DNA of 64,000 nucleotides from Arabidopsis thaliana (Eukaryota; Streptophyta; Magnoliopsida; Brassicales; Brassicaceae), in contig NC_003076.8 of assembly GCF_000001735.4 (NCBI RefSeq), positions 24,307,835 to 24,371,834 on the forward strand, read 5' to 3'. Below are positions 1 through 10,085 of the stretch, piece by piece. A model generated the notes under the pieces. The model was not told the origin of the DNA. It was given only the letters and a program-made list of their open reading frames with translations, and did no database searches. Positions within the stretch are counted from its first letter, which is position 1, and the number at the start of each line of letters is the position of its first letter. A program made the translations under genes and the position numbers.

Positions 1-723
1 AAATTTGCAAAAAAGCATAATGAAAATTTCTGTGTGCACCATTTTTCAACTAAAATAGTACATACATTATCCCACATATTTTGGTACATTGTAAAAAATG
101 AAATGACAGCATTACAATGGCTTTCCCTCTAATTTCATTCCTTATAATGATGAAATACAGATATTGTGAAATATTCCTAAAATGATAAAAATCTAATTCT
201 AATATAGAAAATATAATAAAATTAATGTTAAATTTAAGGAAAATATAATAAAATTAAGGTTAACTTTTAGTTGAAAAAAAGGCTAAATCTATGTCACATC
301 ATTCTATTTAATTAATCCGTGCAGTATACTCTAATATTTATTTTCCTTAAAAAAGATTAAATCATCATCAAATATCTAGTATGTATTAGATATCAATCTA
401 AAAATAAATAAAAAAATTGTAAGAACAATACAAGAGTATCCACATATGTAAGAACTTAAGAAATGAAATTTTCAAAATCAAGCAAAATACTTCAAAACTA
501 ATATATATATTGTAATTTTGAAAACCTTAAAATCCAATGGCATGCTTTACACATCCCATAAACTCACATATCTCTCGAGTAAAACGGTACACATGAGACA
601 TCCATGGAGACCAGAAGAAACACAAACAAACACATAAATGGATTCAAAGACAAAGATAAAGTTGAAGTTCTTTTGTGAGCAAAACACACTTTAAAACATA
701 GGAAATAAGCTTCTTTATGGGTA
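1..723. other. AT-rich intergenic DNA and ARF4 3' flank
   Basis: No coding sequence is visible here. The part nearest position 723 should hold the ARF4 3' untranslated region on the minus strand. The rest is AT-rich, with a short duplicated phrase (a long A/T run ending in aaaattaa near 215-260) and no recognisable gene. Confidence 0.6.
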
Positions 724-3700
724 TCAAACCCTAGTGATTGTAGGAGAAGAATCAGGCTGGCTCACAGAAGATGACTTTGATGCTTCCATCATGAGAGCAG
801 CTTGCTCTAAACAACTCTTGTTATCGTCATTCGCATTCTCCACTTCCTCTTTCGTGTATAAGTGTATCTTCCACACCACATTGCAGAAATCACTATCCAT
901 AGCAGAAAGCCAATTTCAAGTTAGGAGAAAAGAAGTTGTGATTGACCTTTAGAAGGTATGTATAAAGAACTTACTGCCATGGATCATCGCCAACGACCAT
1001 CATATCGTTCTCACTATCAGTATATAAGATCCTCCATCCTTTTTCAGGATCCCTGAGAAGCCCTTCCATGTTGAACAGCCGTTCAAGCTCCATAAGGAGA
1101 TCATCATACCCGTTAAGTCGCGACAAATCAATAGCTCTCCCCACTTGGCTTCCTTGCTTGTGAACCTTTTGATAACAATTCAACACAAGAACTGATTAGA
1201 AGAGACATCTAAAACTGCAACTCAAAGTAGCCAAAGAGATGATAAAGAAAACGTTTTACCTTTGTACAGATTCTTTTGCTCGAGCTTTGCGGCTTAGATG
1301 CAGGTGTCTCCACTGGTAAGGAGAATCCGAAAAGTTTACATCCTGATGAAGCATTCATATTCAACTCACTGCCTTTCTGTTTTCCCATCATATCAATCTT
1401 GAATGGCAAATCAGCTGTAACATTATTTGGTAGGCCACCTTCATTTTGTGCATCAAACTTTCTAGTCTCTTCACCAAAGTTTATTGCACGTGAAGGGGGA
1501 CCCGAGGATTGGTTTCCCGCATTGTATGGATTCTGATACGGAACATGAGTGCTCCTAATCCCATGCAAAGCTAGCGGATAGTAACTTGACTTGTTGGCTT
1601 GGTAAGCAAAGGGATTAGGAGCAGCAGCTGGACTGAAACCAGCAAATTGCGGGAATGATTTAAGCGAGCAAATTTCTTGACCTTGCAAGACCCTTGGAAA
1701 CCTATCCAGGTCCATAACACCTGAACAAGCTGGGTTCACGCCAGTAGCATCTACAAACTCACCAAATCGATCCTTGACTCTACTCGACACAAGAACTGGA
1801 TTTGCATGAGACTGCATCGCAAAATCCAGTATCCGGCGGTTCATAACATCAAACCCCTGTGAGGGTGATGCAGAACCTATATTTTCTTGACCTTGCAAGA
1901 CCTTAGAGGGTCTAACCGACTCCTCAAAGTCCAAAAAACCACCCCTTTCTGCTGCAACCAAGAACAGTTATCAATAATATACTGATGAAAATTGAGAACT
2001 GTTTGCAAAAGCATATACTCCAAAGAGAAGAGAGGTCTATATAATTTACTTGTTATGGGGTTTCCGGGTGGGGTAGTATCCAGTAAACCTGCCCATGGCC
2101 TTTTAGGCCTTGGAGATGACTGAATGCTCAAGTGTGGGAGAGAAACCGAGGGATCAATCTCCCAAGGTGAAACTCTTTCTTGATGATCACTCACAAAAGA
2201 CTCATCCCATCGCACCTGCCAAACAAATGTGAAAGATTTAGATATCAATCTTCGAAAATGAAAAGTCTTCTACACGTTAATAGACAGATACTCCAAAAAG
2301 ATGAGAGGACGCACCAACAAGCACCTCCATTTAGAGTTTGGCCACCTATACGGGTCCAAGTCACAGACTCCAGTCACTACACCAGCGCATCTGCAAGAAA
2401 GATCGAATATAAATTCTCGTCCAACAATATTAGCTACACAACACAGAGAAAGAAGCAAGAAAGAAACAATACCTTCTCTCAGGAGAATCGTCCATTTCAA
2501 ATCGCATTCTAAATCTTGTGCCTATGCAAACAGGACTCCTGATGCTTGTGATATACTTCTCATAAGGAATCACAAACTCTGCATGCGTCGCTCTGTATAT
2601 AAATCCACAAATCAACATTATAGTTCTTTATTTCTTACTGAACCTAGTTAAGAATCATTACGAATGGCAGCTTTTCATTTTTATCTCACCGTGGACTGTA
2701 GAACACATGAAACATGCTTTTTGTAGATACAGCATTAGCCACAAGAGACAGAATGTTTGAACATGAATTCTTCTCAATGATTGAGTCAGGAAGTCCATTT
2801 CTTGGCCGTGCTGCTCTTCTGATTCCTAATCTCAGCTCTCCTCCTTCGTCTCTATAAACGCCGATATTAGTAATGAATGTAAACATTATTGGATCAAGGG
2901 CTTCAAACCACCAAAGCAGAGGGAAACACCATGAATCTACATCACCATTTGATAAACTGAAATCTTACGATTACCTCAGAAAGAGAACCGCATCACCAGA
3001 GACGAGATTCTTTTGACTGACAAAGATACTCCAACCAGTGGTGAGTAGATGCCTCCTTGGTTGACCTATATTAAAAAGAGACAGAACTAAACATTTTGGT
3101 TTCACTGACGAAGAAAAAAGAAACGAATAATAACAAACTCAAAACCACCTCTATAGATATGGCGAAACTTCCACTCTACTCCATGGAGGTCCTTTGCAAT
3201 GAGCTCTTGAGATGGCCTCTGTTGTTTGTAGTCCTAACACCAGTGGAAAATTCACAAATAAGGCTTATAACAAGAAGATAAAACCTCTCCTTAAAAAAAA
3301 AAATAAGGAAATGAGATATAGAGAATTATACAAGAGGAGCAAAACAATCTTCAGCGGCTCTTCTAGGTACAGAGAAGCCTCCATGTGTGCTTGTGTCAGA
3401 CGCTGTTAAGGTTTTACAGAACATATGAGGTGTCCGCTTGACGGATGAGCTTCCGTTCCTCTCTTCCTCCCCTCCTAACTCCTTGACCTCTTTCCCCTCC
3501 CCATTTAGCATCGAAAACTATAAAAACCAAGAAGTTACTTCAGCATCTTAACATCACAGAGATTATAAATGAAACTCAACAAGACCAACGGTTTCAGTGA
3601 TTCCTCTGATCCTGTTAAACCAATGATGAGTTTGAGTCACTTAGAGAACAAACAAGATTATTCACAATCTCTTTAAACCGTAGCATCTAAAATCACACCT

Positions 3701-4353
3701 AGAATCTGGAATTACACTAGTGATATCAAAAATCAATTGAATTGTCAAAAAAGCAACAAGTTTGAGTAAAAGAGAGTACCTCTTGAAGTGGAAGCAGAGT
3801 GACTTGAGTGTAGACCTCATCGGTGTCCTTATTAGCCTTTTGTTTCCCCAAAAGAAGGAACCAAGTTTGCAAACAATTACCACAATTAGAGAAAGAAAAC
3901 AGAACTTGTTCAAGAATAGTAAAATAGAACACAAAAGGAATGTTCTTTATTTGGGTAGAGTGATACAGACAGACTTACAAGCAACTGGACATTAACCACC
4001 CTGCAGACGATTTGGGGATTAAGGTCAAATTTGGGGATTTCAAGAGGAGACGAATATGAAACCATAGCATCTTGCTCCAAATGACCTTGAGGGAAATAGA
4101 CAACTACATTGCCTTTCTTGGGAAGACAAGTGAGAGGACCAGCACAAGCATGCCAAAGCTCAGAGTAAATGGAAGATGCAGAGCCTGTAGAAGATGATGA
4201 CGATGATGATCCGGAAGAGCATGAAGAAGAAGAAGATGGTGAAATTCCAAGCCTACCCTTGTCAATTCTTGTTCCTCCTCCTACTCCTACTCCTACATCA
4301 TCATTCTCCTCCTCTTCCACCTCCGCAATCTCAGTATTCAAGTCAAATTCCAT
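724..4353 (-). CDS. ARF4: Auxin response factor 4 (ARF4), 12 coding exons, 788 aa
   Basis: This is a nuclear transcription factor that binds auxin response elements, promotes abaxial organ identity and is repressed by tasiR-ARF. Coding exons, 5' to 3' on the minus strand: 4353-3979, 3836-3780, 3517-3332, 3233-3149, 3065-2975, 2851-2690, 2592-2473, 2390-2315, 2215-2050, 1948-1260, 1165-975, 892-724. They sum to 2367 nt in one frame, and every intron is GT-AG. A Ser-rich stretch lies near residues 40-60. The B3 DNA-binding domain ([20 protein letters not shown]) starts near residue 175, followed by the ARF middle domain ([13 protein letters not shown]) and a Ser/Pro-rich middle region typical of repressor ARFs. 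The C-terminal PB1 domain has the invariant Lys (RICTKVHKQG) and the acidic OPCA motif ([14 protein letters not shown]). The start is MEFDLNTE; the open frame extends 12 codons further upstream without strong support. Confidence 0.98.
1674..1694 (-). promoter_or_regulatory. tasiR-ARF target site, 3' copy
   Basis: The plus strand here reads nearly as TAS3-derived tasiR-ARF itself (ttcttgaccttgcaagac then cct), so the ARF4 transcript is complementary to that siRNA. The site encodes RVLQGQE. Targeting of ARF2, ARF3 and ARF4 by tasiR-ARF is established; the match was read by eye. Confidence 0.93.
1884..1904 (-). promoter_or_regulatory. tasiR-ARF target site, 5' copy
   Basis: This is a second site of the same sequence (ttcttgaccttgcaagac then ctt on the plus strand), encoding KVLQGQE. 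It lies 210 bases from the other copy and in the same large exon. Confidence 0.93.
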
Positions 4354-4913
4354 TGAAAAAGCTTCTCTTTTAAGAGCAAAAGGAGACAAGAAGAAAACAA
4401 AAAGTTTCTATTTTTAATCAGATTACAACAAAACAAGTAAAACCCATCAAAGGAAAGTTTGCAAAATTCGAGCTTTGAAGTGACAGAATTCGGAATTCCT
4501 CTCCTTTTTCAGCTAAATTTCACAAAGAAGAGGCAAACTTAGCTATTGACGGGAAAGATGAGTCATAAGTGTGGAATAACGAATCAGAGACAGAGAGAGA
4601 AGAAGAGAGAGGAAGGAGGAATCAAATGAGAACAAGGGTTTCAGAGAAGGATTCTTCTTCCTCCATTTGCAGGTACTGAGAAGAGGGAGCACAAGGAACA
4701 GACATAGACTAAAATTTGCAGATTGGAAAAAAATATACTTTTTAAAGAGCAAAAAAAAAACAATTTAGTGGAAAGAGAGAGAGAGAGAGAAAGAGAGGGA
4801 GAGATAAGCGGGGGAGACAAAGCCAAGACAGAACAGAACCCACACCTACACTCTCCCTTTCTCCTTCTTCTTCTTCTTCCTCTTCTTCTCTCTTTTTTGT
4901 TTTTGTTTCCCAA
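4354..4913 (-). promoter_or_regulatory. ARF4 5' leader region with three uORFs and a GA/CT tract
   Basis: Upstream of the ARF4 start, three short ATG-initiated ORFs lie on the minus strand: 4705-4622 (27 codons, MSVPCAPSSQ at its start), 4566-4543 (7 codons) and 4447-4418 (9 codons). All end before the main ATG. A CT-rich tract on the transcript strand, centred on 4775-4800, is typical of plant leaders and core promoters. The transcription start is not visible, so membership of all three uORFs in the mRNA is inferred. Confidence 0.6.
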
Positions 4914-6523
4914 TAAAGACTTATTTATTCACATGAAATTTTATATATAAAAACTATATTTGTGTCAATATACACACGTTTACACAAAATAAAAGTTTTC
5001 ACTTTTTTGCTAATTATTACCGTTTTTGATTTTCGTCCTTTTTGTTGAAAGAAGAAATGTTAAAAGTTTAATTAGGTGCTAATAAGACTAATTCAATCCA
5101 TTGTCTAGATTGTTTTCTTCAAAATCAACTGTTTTTTAAATACGTCAAACCATCGATGAATCAATCGTTTAATTATTCATACTAGACTATTCACTCAAAA
5201 TGAACCATCAAAGTTTATATGCATCTATTGGATTTATGGTATTACGAAATTGACGTAACCCTTTGTTTTTCTCATTCACACCATAATTTTCTTTAACTTG
5301 TGTGAGTTGTGAGGAATAAAAACCGCAAATTGATTAGCTTTTTCTTTGCATACTCTTACAAAGGAAACAGTATCTCTTTGGAATCTTTCTTTGTTCTTTC
5401 TTTTTTTATGTTATGAATTTTTATTTGTTTTCGATTTATTAGAAAAAATGCTTTTTCATTGCGTTGTTAAGAGCCAACCAACCGGCTAAAGACAGAAGAG
5501 TAGGCTCCTTTCGATTTTGTAACAAAAGCACTTTTTCTCTCTTTTTCTGAGACAAACAATATGAAAATCAGCATTTTGTTATTGATTAACTAAAGTACTG
5601 TCTGTGTTTAAAAACCTAATCAACTAAAAAAAACTTTCAGCGGTCTGTAATATAAAATTTATACTTCAATAACCACACCGACTCTTTCAGTAAAATAAAA
5701 CTACTCAAATACTTACTACTTATTGGATAAATATCTTCAAATGGGTTTAGTAAAAATAAATAAAATATATTTGATGGTCCAAATGATTGCTTCATAATTT
5801 GAAAACATTTATATATACATTTTTGCAGTCATTTTAGCAAATAAATCTTAGAGTTGAACTTATTTACAACCCAATGCCATTAGCATTAAATCTTTTTTTC
5901 AAAATAATTAATTTTACTTTAAATTTTTAATTTAAATTGTCAATCACATTATCAATCAAATTTAATCCAAACAAACTTCACATCAATCCCTTAAAATTAG
6001 CATAAACGTATTTTATTAACAAAATTTTTTGTTTAAATAAATATTGTTCTTACTAAATATTTTTTGTTTAAATAAACAAATCATGTATTTGAACTTATTT
6101 ACAATGTCATGCTACTGACATTAATTATTTAGGCATGAAAATATTTATTTAAAGATTTAAATCTTTTAAATTTTGCTTTTAGAGTTATTATATCATTTAC
6201 CTAAAAGGCAAAAAATATTAATTTTTTAAATATTATTATTTGTATATTTAAACTTCATAAAACATTATTAATATTTGAATTTATAAAAAGTTTAATCTAT
6301 CAAAAATAATTAACATCATTATATAATATATAAAGTTTAAAAAAATCTCAAAAAAAATTTCGTCATATTTTGTAATTCGAAATTTTAAGAATGAACATAT
6401 ATTAACCAATTGGCGAAAAATGTGTGGGTACAACGTCCCGCAACGACTAAAATATTTTGACAATGATTCATAAACATATTATAAATAAGATCAACATTAA
6501 TAAAATAAATAGTTTTTTTTTGT

Positions 6524-6551
6524 GGACGGGTTTGGCAGGACGGGTTTGGCA
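6524..6551. repeat. Two tandem copies of a 14-bp GC-rich unit
   Basis: The unit ggacgggtttggca occurs twice head to tail in otherwise AT-rich DNA, and a further ggacg follows. It lies about 80 bases before the Helitron hairpin, so it is probably inside the same transposon remnant. Confidence 0.75.
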
Positions 6552-6632
6552 GGACGTTACTTAGTAACAATGGTAAACTATAAAATAATTTACAAATTTT
6601 TATATATATTAATTTTTAAAAATGAACTGTGT

Positions 6633-6660
6633 CCGCGGTGTACCGCGGGTTAAAATCTAG
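6633..6660 (+). mobile_element. Helitron 3' terminus (hairpin plus CTAG)
   Basis: A 7-bp GC stem (CCGCGGT at 6633-6639 pairing with ACCGCGG at 6642-6648, 2-base loop) is followed after 8 bases by CTAG at 6657-6660 and then T. That is the diagnostic Helitron 3' end (hairpin, CTRR, host T). The element would lie to the left on the plus strand. I could not fix its 5' TC end; near-duplicate phrases around 5850 and 6090 (gaacttatttacaa) suggest the body covers at least that span. No helicase is encoded. Confidence 0.75.
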
Positions 6661-9072
6661 TAACATGTATTTTTGCTCATATAATATTAGTTTGCTACTA
6701 ATTCATATAACCTGATCAAAGTATCATATTATGTTTTGTATATTCCTTTCACAATTTCGCAACTTACTTAATTATCTACTTTTAAAAACATTTGATTATG
6801 AGTAATAACCTTTCGTAACTTCATTGGAGAAGAAAAAAAAGAATAAGAAAAGAAGAAAACAAAAAGGATGATGGGATGGGAGAAGGAGAAAGAATGAGTC
6901 TCTTCTTCAGAAGTTGTGAGTTAGTGACTGAGTCCCAACAACTAACAAAGACCCCCTTGATATTTGCTGCCTCTTTGGCCCCCACCTTCTTTATTGTTTT
7001 TCTTACATTTTTCATGCAACATACTCCTTCTAAAACTAGCTTAATATTCTCACTTTTTTTCTTTAGTACTTCTGATTAGAAATATATATCTTGTTTATTC
7101 TGATGTTGCACCATAATTCGAAACGTGTAATCTCTTATTCTTAATGATATGATTACCATATTCTTCTGTCTGCTGATCATAACTTTTAGTCAAAGATTAT
7201 CTTTTTTTAATTAGTACTAAAAAGAAAGAGTGGATCGTATCTCATTTTCATGTTTCTTAATTTCCTAACTAAAATAATATTTTACTAAGAAAGTCGATTT
7301 TGTACAATTTTAGAAAAGACATCTAATTTGATTATATTGTGAGAAGTCCCACGGTTGAATTTTATGATGTGAGTTAGTTTTGGACCAAAAACTCAATATA
7401 TATAATTATATACACGTAAATTTGTCAAAATACAACACATAAAGCAATATAGCTCTGAAAATAATAGAATTATAGAAATAAAGATTCCACTTAAATTTGT
7501 TTGTGACTTTCTCCTGCTGAAAGTAATTAAGCATCCATTTGAAGAAATGAGCCACTTGGATGCTTTGACTCTCCACTCAAAGTAAGCTTGTGTTTATAAA
7601 AAAAAACCTAAGCATATATTCATCCTCTATTTGTATTTATCTCGTCTTTTACATGCCTCCATTTTTTTTTCTTATCCTCCTTTTTTTTTTTTGGTAAAAC
7701 TCTTATCCTCCCTTTCTTACGGTACAAGCCATCACGCTCGGTTCTGATTTTCTTCTTCTCTCTGTTTCAGTTTCGTTTCATGCGGCATACATGTAAATTA
7801 CTAAATTGTAGAGATCATAACGTTCAATTTATCGAGTTTTATTTCTGAAAATATTATATTTTCTTTTTTGTACCGAGGTTTCAAAATATTCATGTTTTTT
7901 TATGTGTGGAAAGAATAGCACATATCCATAGCCATATTTGTTGCCTGATTTCTTTTGACCAAGTTGATTGAATTAGCCTATGGATATTTGTTGTTCTTTT
8001 CAAATATATGGCAATTTTTCTTTGTACTATATTTTTAATATGTATTTTTTGAGTTTACGAGATTCCTGCATGTACATACTATATAAATTTGGCGTAATTT
8101 GTAATAAGAATCAATATATAATGAAATCATACTGTTTTTTATAATATTGATATTTAAGTAGAGATGGTTTTATTAAAAATAGAAGAAAAAAGTTTATTGT
8201 TTGGCAGAGCAAAAAAAAAAAAGGAAAAAGACAGAGGTGGATAATTAGGAGACGTCGTGTCAAAAATATTGTCGCGAGAAAACGACAAAGCAACGCCAAT
8301 GACTTTATTAAAGTCACAAGTGTCTGTATCATTCGATTAAAGACACTCCTCTCTCTCTCTCTCCCTCTCATTTTTTTTTGTAATACTATTTTTACTTTCT
8401 TTTTTTTTAACATGTTTGTAGTTAATTGCGGTTCCGGAATAACCACACACAGAGAGAATTAGTTACAGTCATTTTAAAAATCCAATAAAAATCTATGCAC
8501 GGTATTCTTGAAATTGTGTTTTATGAAGGGAAACTAATTAAAAAGTTCATTTTCAGAAATTTTAATAGAACTACATAGCCAAGAAAATTAAAAACAGGTT
8601 GAGTAGAATTCATAAATCAAACTTGTGATAAGAAAAGTAGGCCCATCAAAAAAAAGAATTGTAGAGACAAATGGTATCCCATAAGGAGAAAGCAATTTGT
8701 CAAATTGGAGCCTACATTAAAAGTTGGGCCCCTATTTTAACTTTTTCAACTCTTTTTTTTTGGTTTAAAGTTTATTAAAAAAAAAAACAGACCAAAACGA
8801 TTAGAGTGAAAATTGAAGCTTGTCAAACTAAACTCTATAATCCTCGATCCTCGTTGTAAACCATTCACAATAATAAGTAATCTCATCATCGTTAGATATC
8901 AGTCCTCGATGATGTTATTTTGCCAACACAATTATAAAGATCAGAAACCAAATTCTATGTTGATTTAGAGTTGAACAGAGTTGGTGTCATCATGTTACAA
9001 TTACAATTGTTACTAGGGTCTATTGTTGTTACATAATATTGGTTGATATCGAATTATGGCATGATTTTAGTT

Positions 9073-9290
9073 ATCATAATGTTGGGGCTTGGGAGTTGGG
9101 AGTGAACCGACTCTCTAATGGGCCTGCGATTTCCTTTCTATAAGTGTTGGGTCTTAGGTGTGATCATAATTATTATGACCCGGATCTTTAATGGGCCTTC
9201 TATTTCCGTTCTATCAGTATTGGGGCTTAGGACTTATCATAACTATGATCCGAATCTCTAATGGGCCATCATCTTCCACCGGATTCACTT
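9073..9290. repeat. Three diverged copies of a ~72-bp unit containing TAATGGGCC
   Basis: Each copy opens with a TTGGG(G/T)CTT(A/G)GG block (about 9081, 9147 and 9220) and ends with TCT(C/T)TAATGGGCC (about 9112, 9185 and 9256). Copies 2 and 3 also share a tATCATAAntATgA(T/C)CCG stretch. TGGGCC matches the site II element bound by TCP factors in plant promoters, but no gene start lies next to it. Confidence 0.6.
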
Positions 9291-9755
9291 CAATCTGTGT
9301 CTATCAGAGTCGACAGCAATGAGATCAGTCCGTGTGATGAATGCCGTCGAGTTTCTTGAACCAAAGAAGTTCCAATTGACAAAGACAACAAACATGGCTC
9401 TACTAACATTCCGCTGAAGAAGATTCACACCAACTTGAAAAATATATCAGTTTGGAATCTTCACAAAGATGAATGCTTTAAATAACAAGACGCTTCCTAG
9501 CTAGTAGCTAGGCCAATTTGGGATTCTGCATGTGTGAGAGAAGAGATCATCAACTTAGTAAACGACTACTTTGGGCAAGATAGATCAAACATGTGCTACT
9601 CTGTTTCAAAGGTGACGTATTTTATTCAACGCTTAGCGATTTACATGGTTCTCATCGAAAAGACTAAAAAAGGGAAACAAAACACAAGGAAACATACTAA
9701 AAAAAAAAAAAAAAACAGCGATCACCGATTAAACGATCCAGGTCCTGATCCGGAT

Positions 9756-10085
9756 CTAAGCTTGGGATCCGGATTTGTGGAGGTAGAGTTTTCCAAAGAC
9801 GTGAAGAGCAGTGACGAAGCCGATGAAACAGAGACTCATGATCAGAACAACCGTCGGTGAGATCTTCAACCCCGGAGCATCATCTGTGTAGAATCTCAGC
9901 ATGTTGCTCGATCCTGATCCAACTCCAGATCCGCCGCCTGAGGATACGCCACCACCGCCACCGAGCCTGCGGCGACGCATGCCGGCAGTAGCGGCGGCGG
10001 AACCACGAGGAGCGGCCAGACCGGGCCGGGCGGTTGAAGAACCGGTGGAGGTTGATTGTTGGGATTGGGAAGAGCCTCTCGCCAT
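9756..10085 (-). CDS. Protein transport protein SEC61 subunit beta, 109 aa
   Basis: This is the small tail-anchored subunit of the ER Sec61 translocon, which contacts the channel and the ribosome or signal peptidase during co-translational import. The gene is a single exon. The N-terminus is cytosolic, low-complexity and rich in Ser, Gly and Ala ([15 protein letters not shown], then [16 protein letters not shown]). The family signature follows: [20 protein letters not shown], then one C-terminal hydrophobic segment ([22 protein letters not shown], residues about 82-103) and a short tail. Length and order match plant SEC61 beta. The start is the first ATG in frame. It is divergent from IDD13, with 2.7 kb between the starts. 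Confidence 0.96.
   Translation of the reverse strand: MARGSSQSQQSTSTGSSTARPGLAAPRGSAAATAGMRRRRLGGGGGVSSGGGSGVGSGSSNMLRFYTDDAPGLKISPTVVLIMSLCFIGFVTALHVFGKLYLHKSGSQA

Larger units (their letters stand above)
4914..9755. other. Long AT-rich intergenic region upstream of ARF4
   Basis: These 4.8 kb separate ARF4 and the SEC61 beta gene. I see no convincing gene; the open frames are short, low-complexity or lack ATG. It contains a Helitron 3' end at 6633-6660, a 14-bp tandem duplication at 6524-6551 and a TGGGCC-containing repeat cluster at 9080-9290. A/T homopolymers are frequent. Confidence 0.6.

Noticed and set aside
4641-4913. A 90-codon open frame on the minus strand in the ARF4 leader
   Set aside because: It begins with TTG, and most of it is translated CT/GA repeat and A-rich DNA. 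The shorter ATG uORFs are the supportable features.
8111-8446. 111-codon minus-strand open frame
   Set aside because: Low-complexity Leu/Phe/Lys composition from T-runs and CT repeats; no family motif.
9320-9418. 32-codon ATG frame downstream of the TGGGCC cluster
   Set aside because: Too short, no recognised motif or splice continuation; kept only as a remark in the findings.
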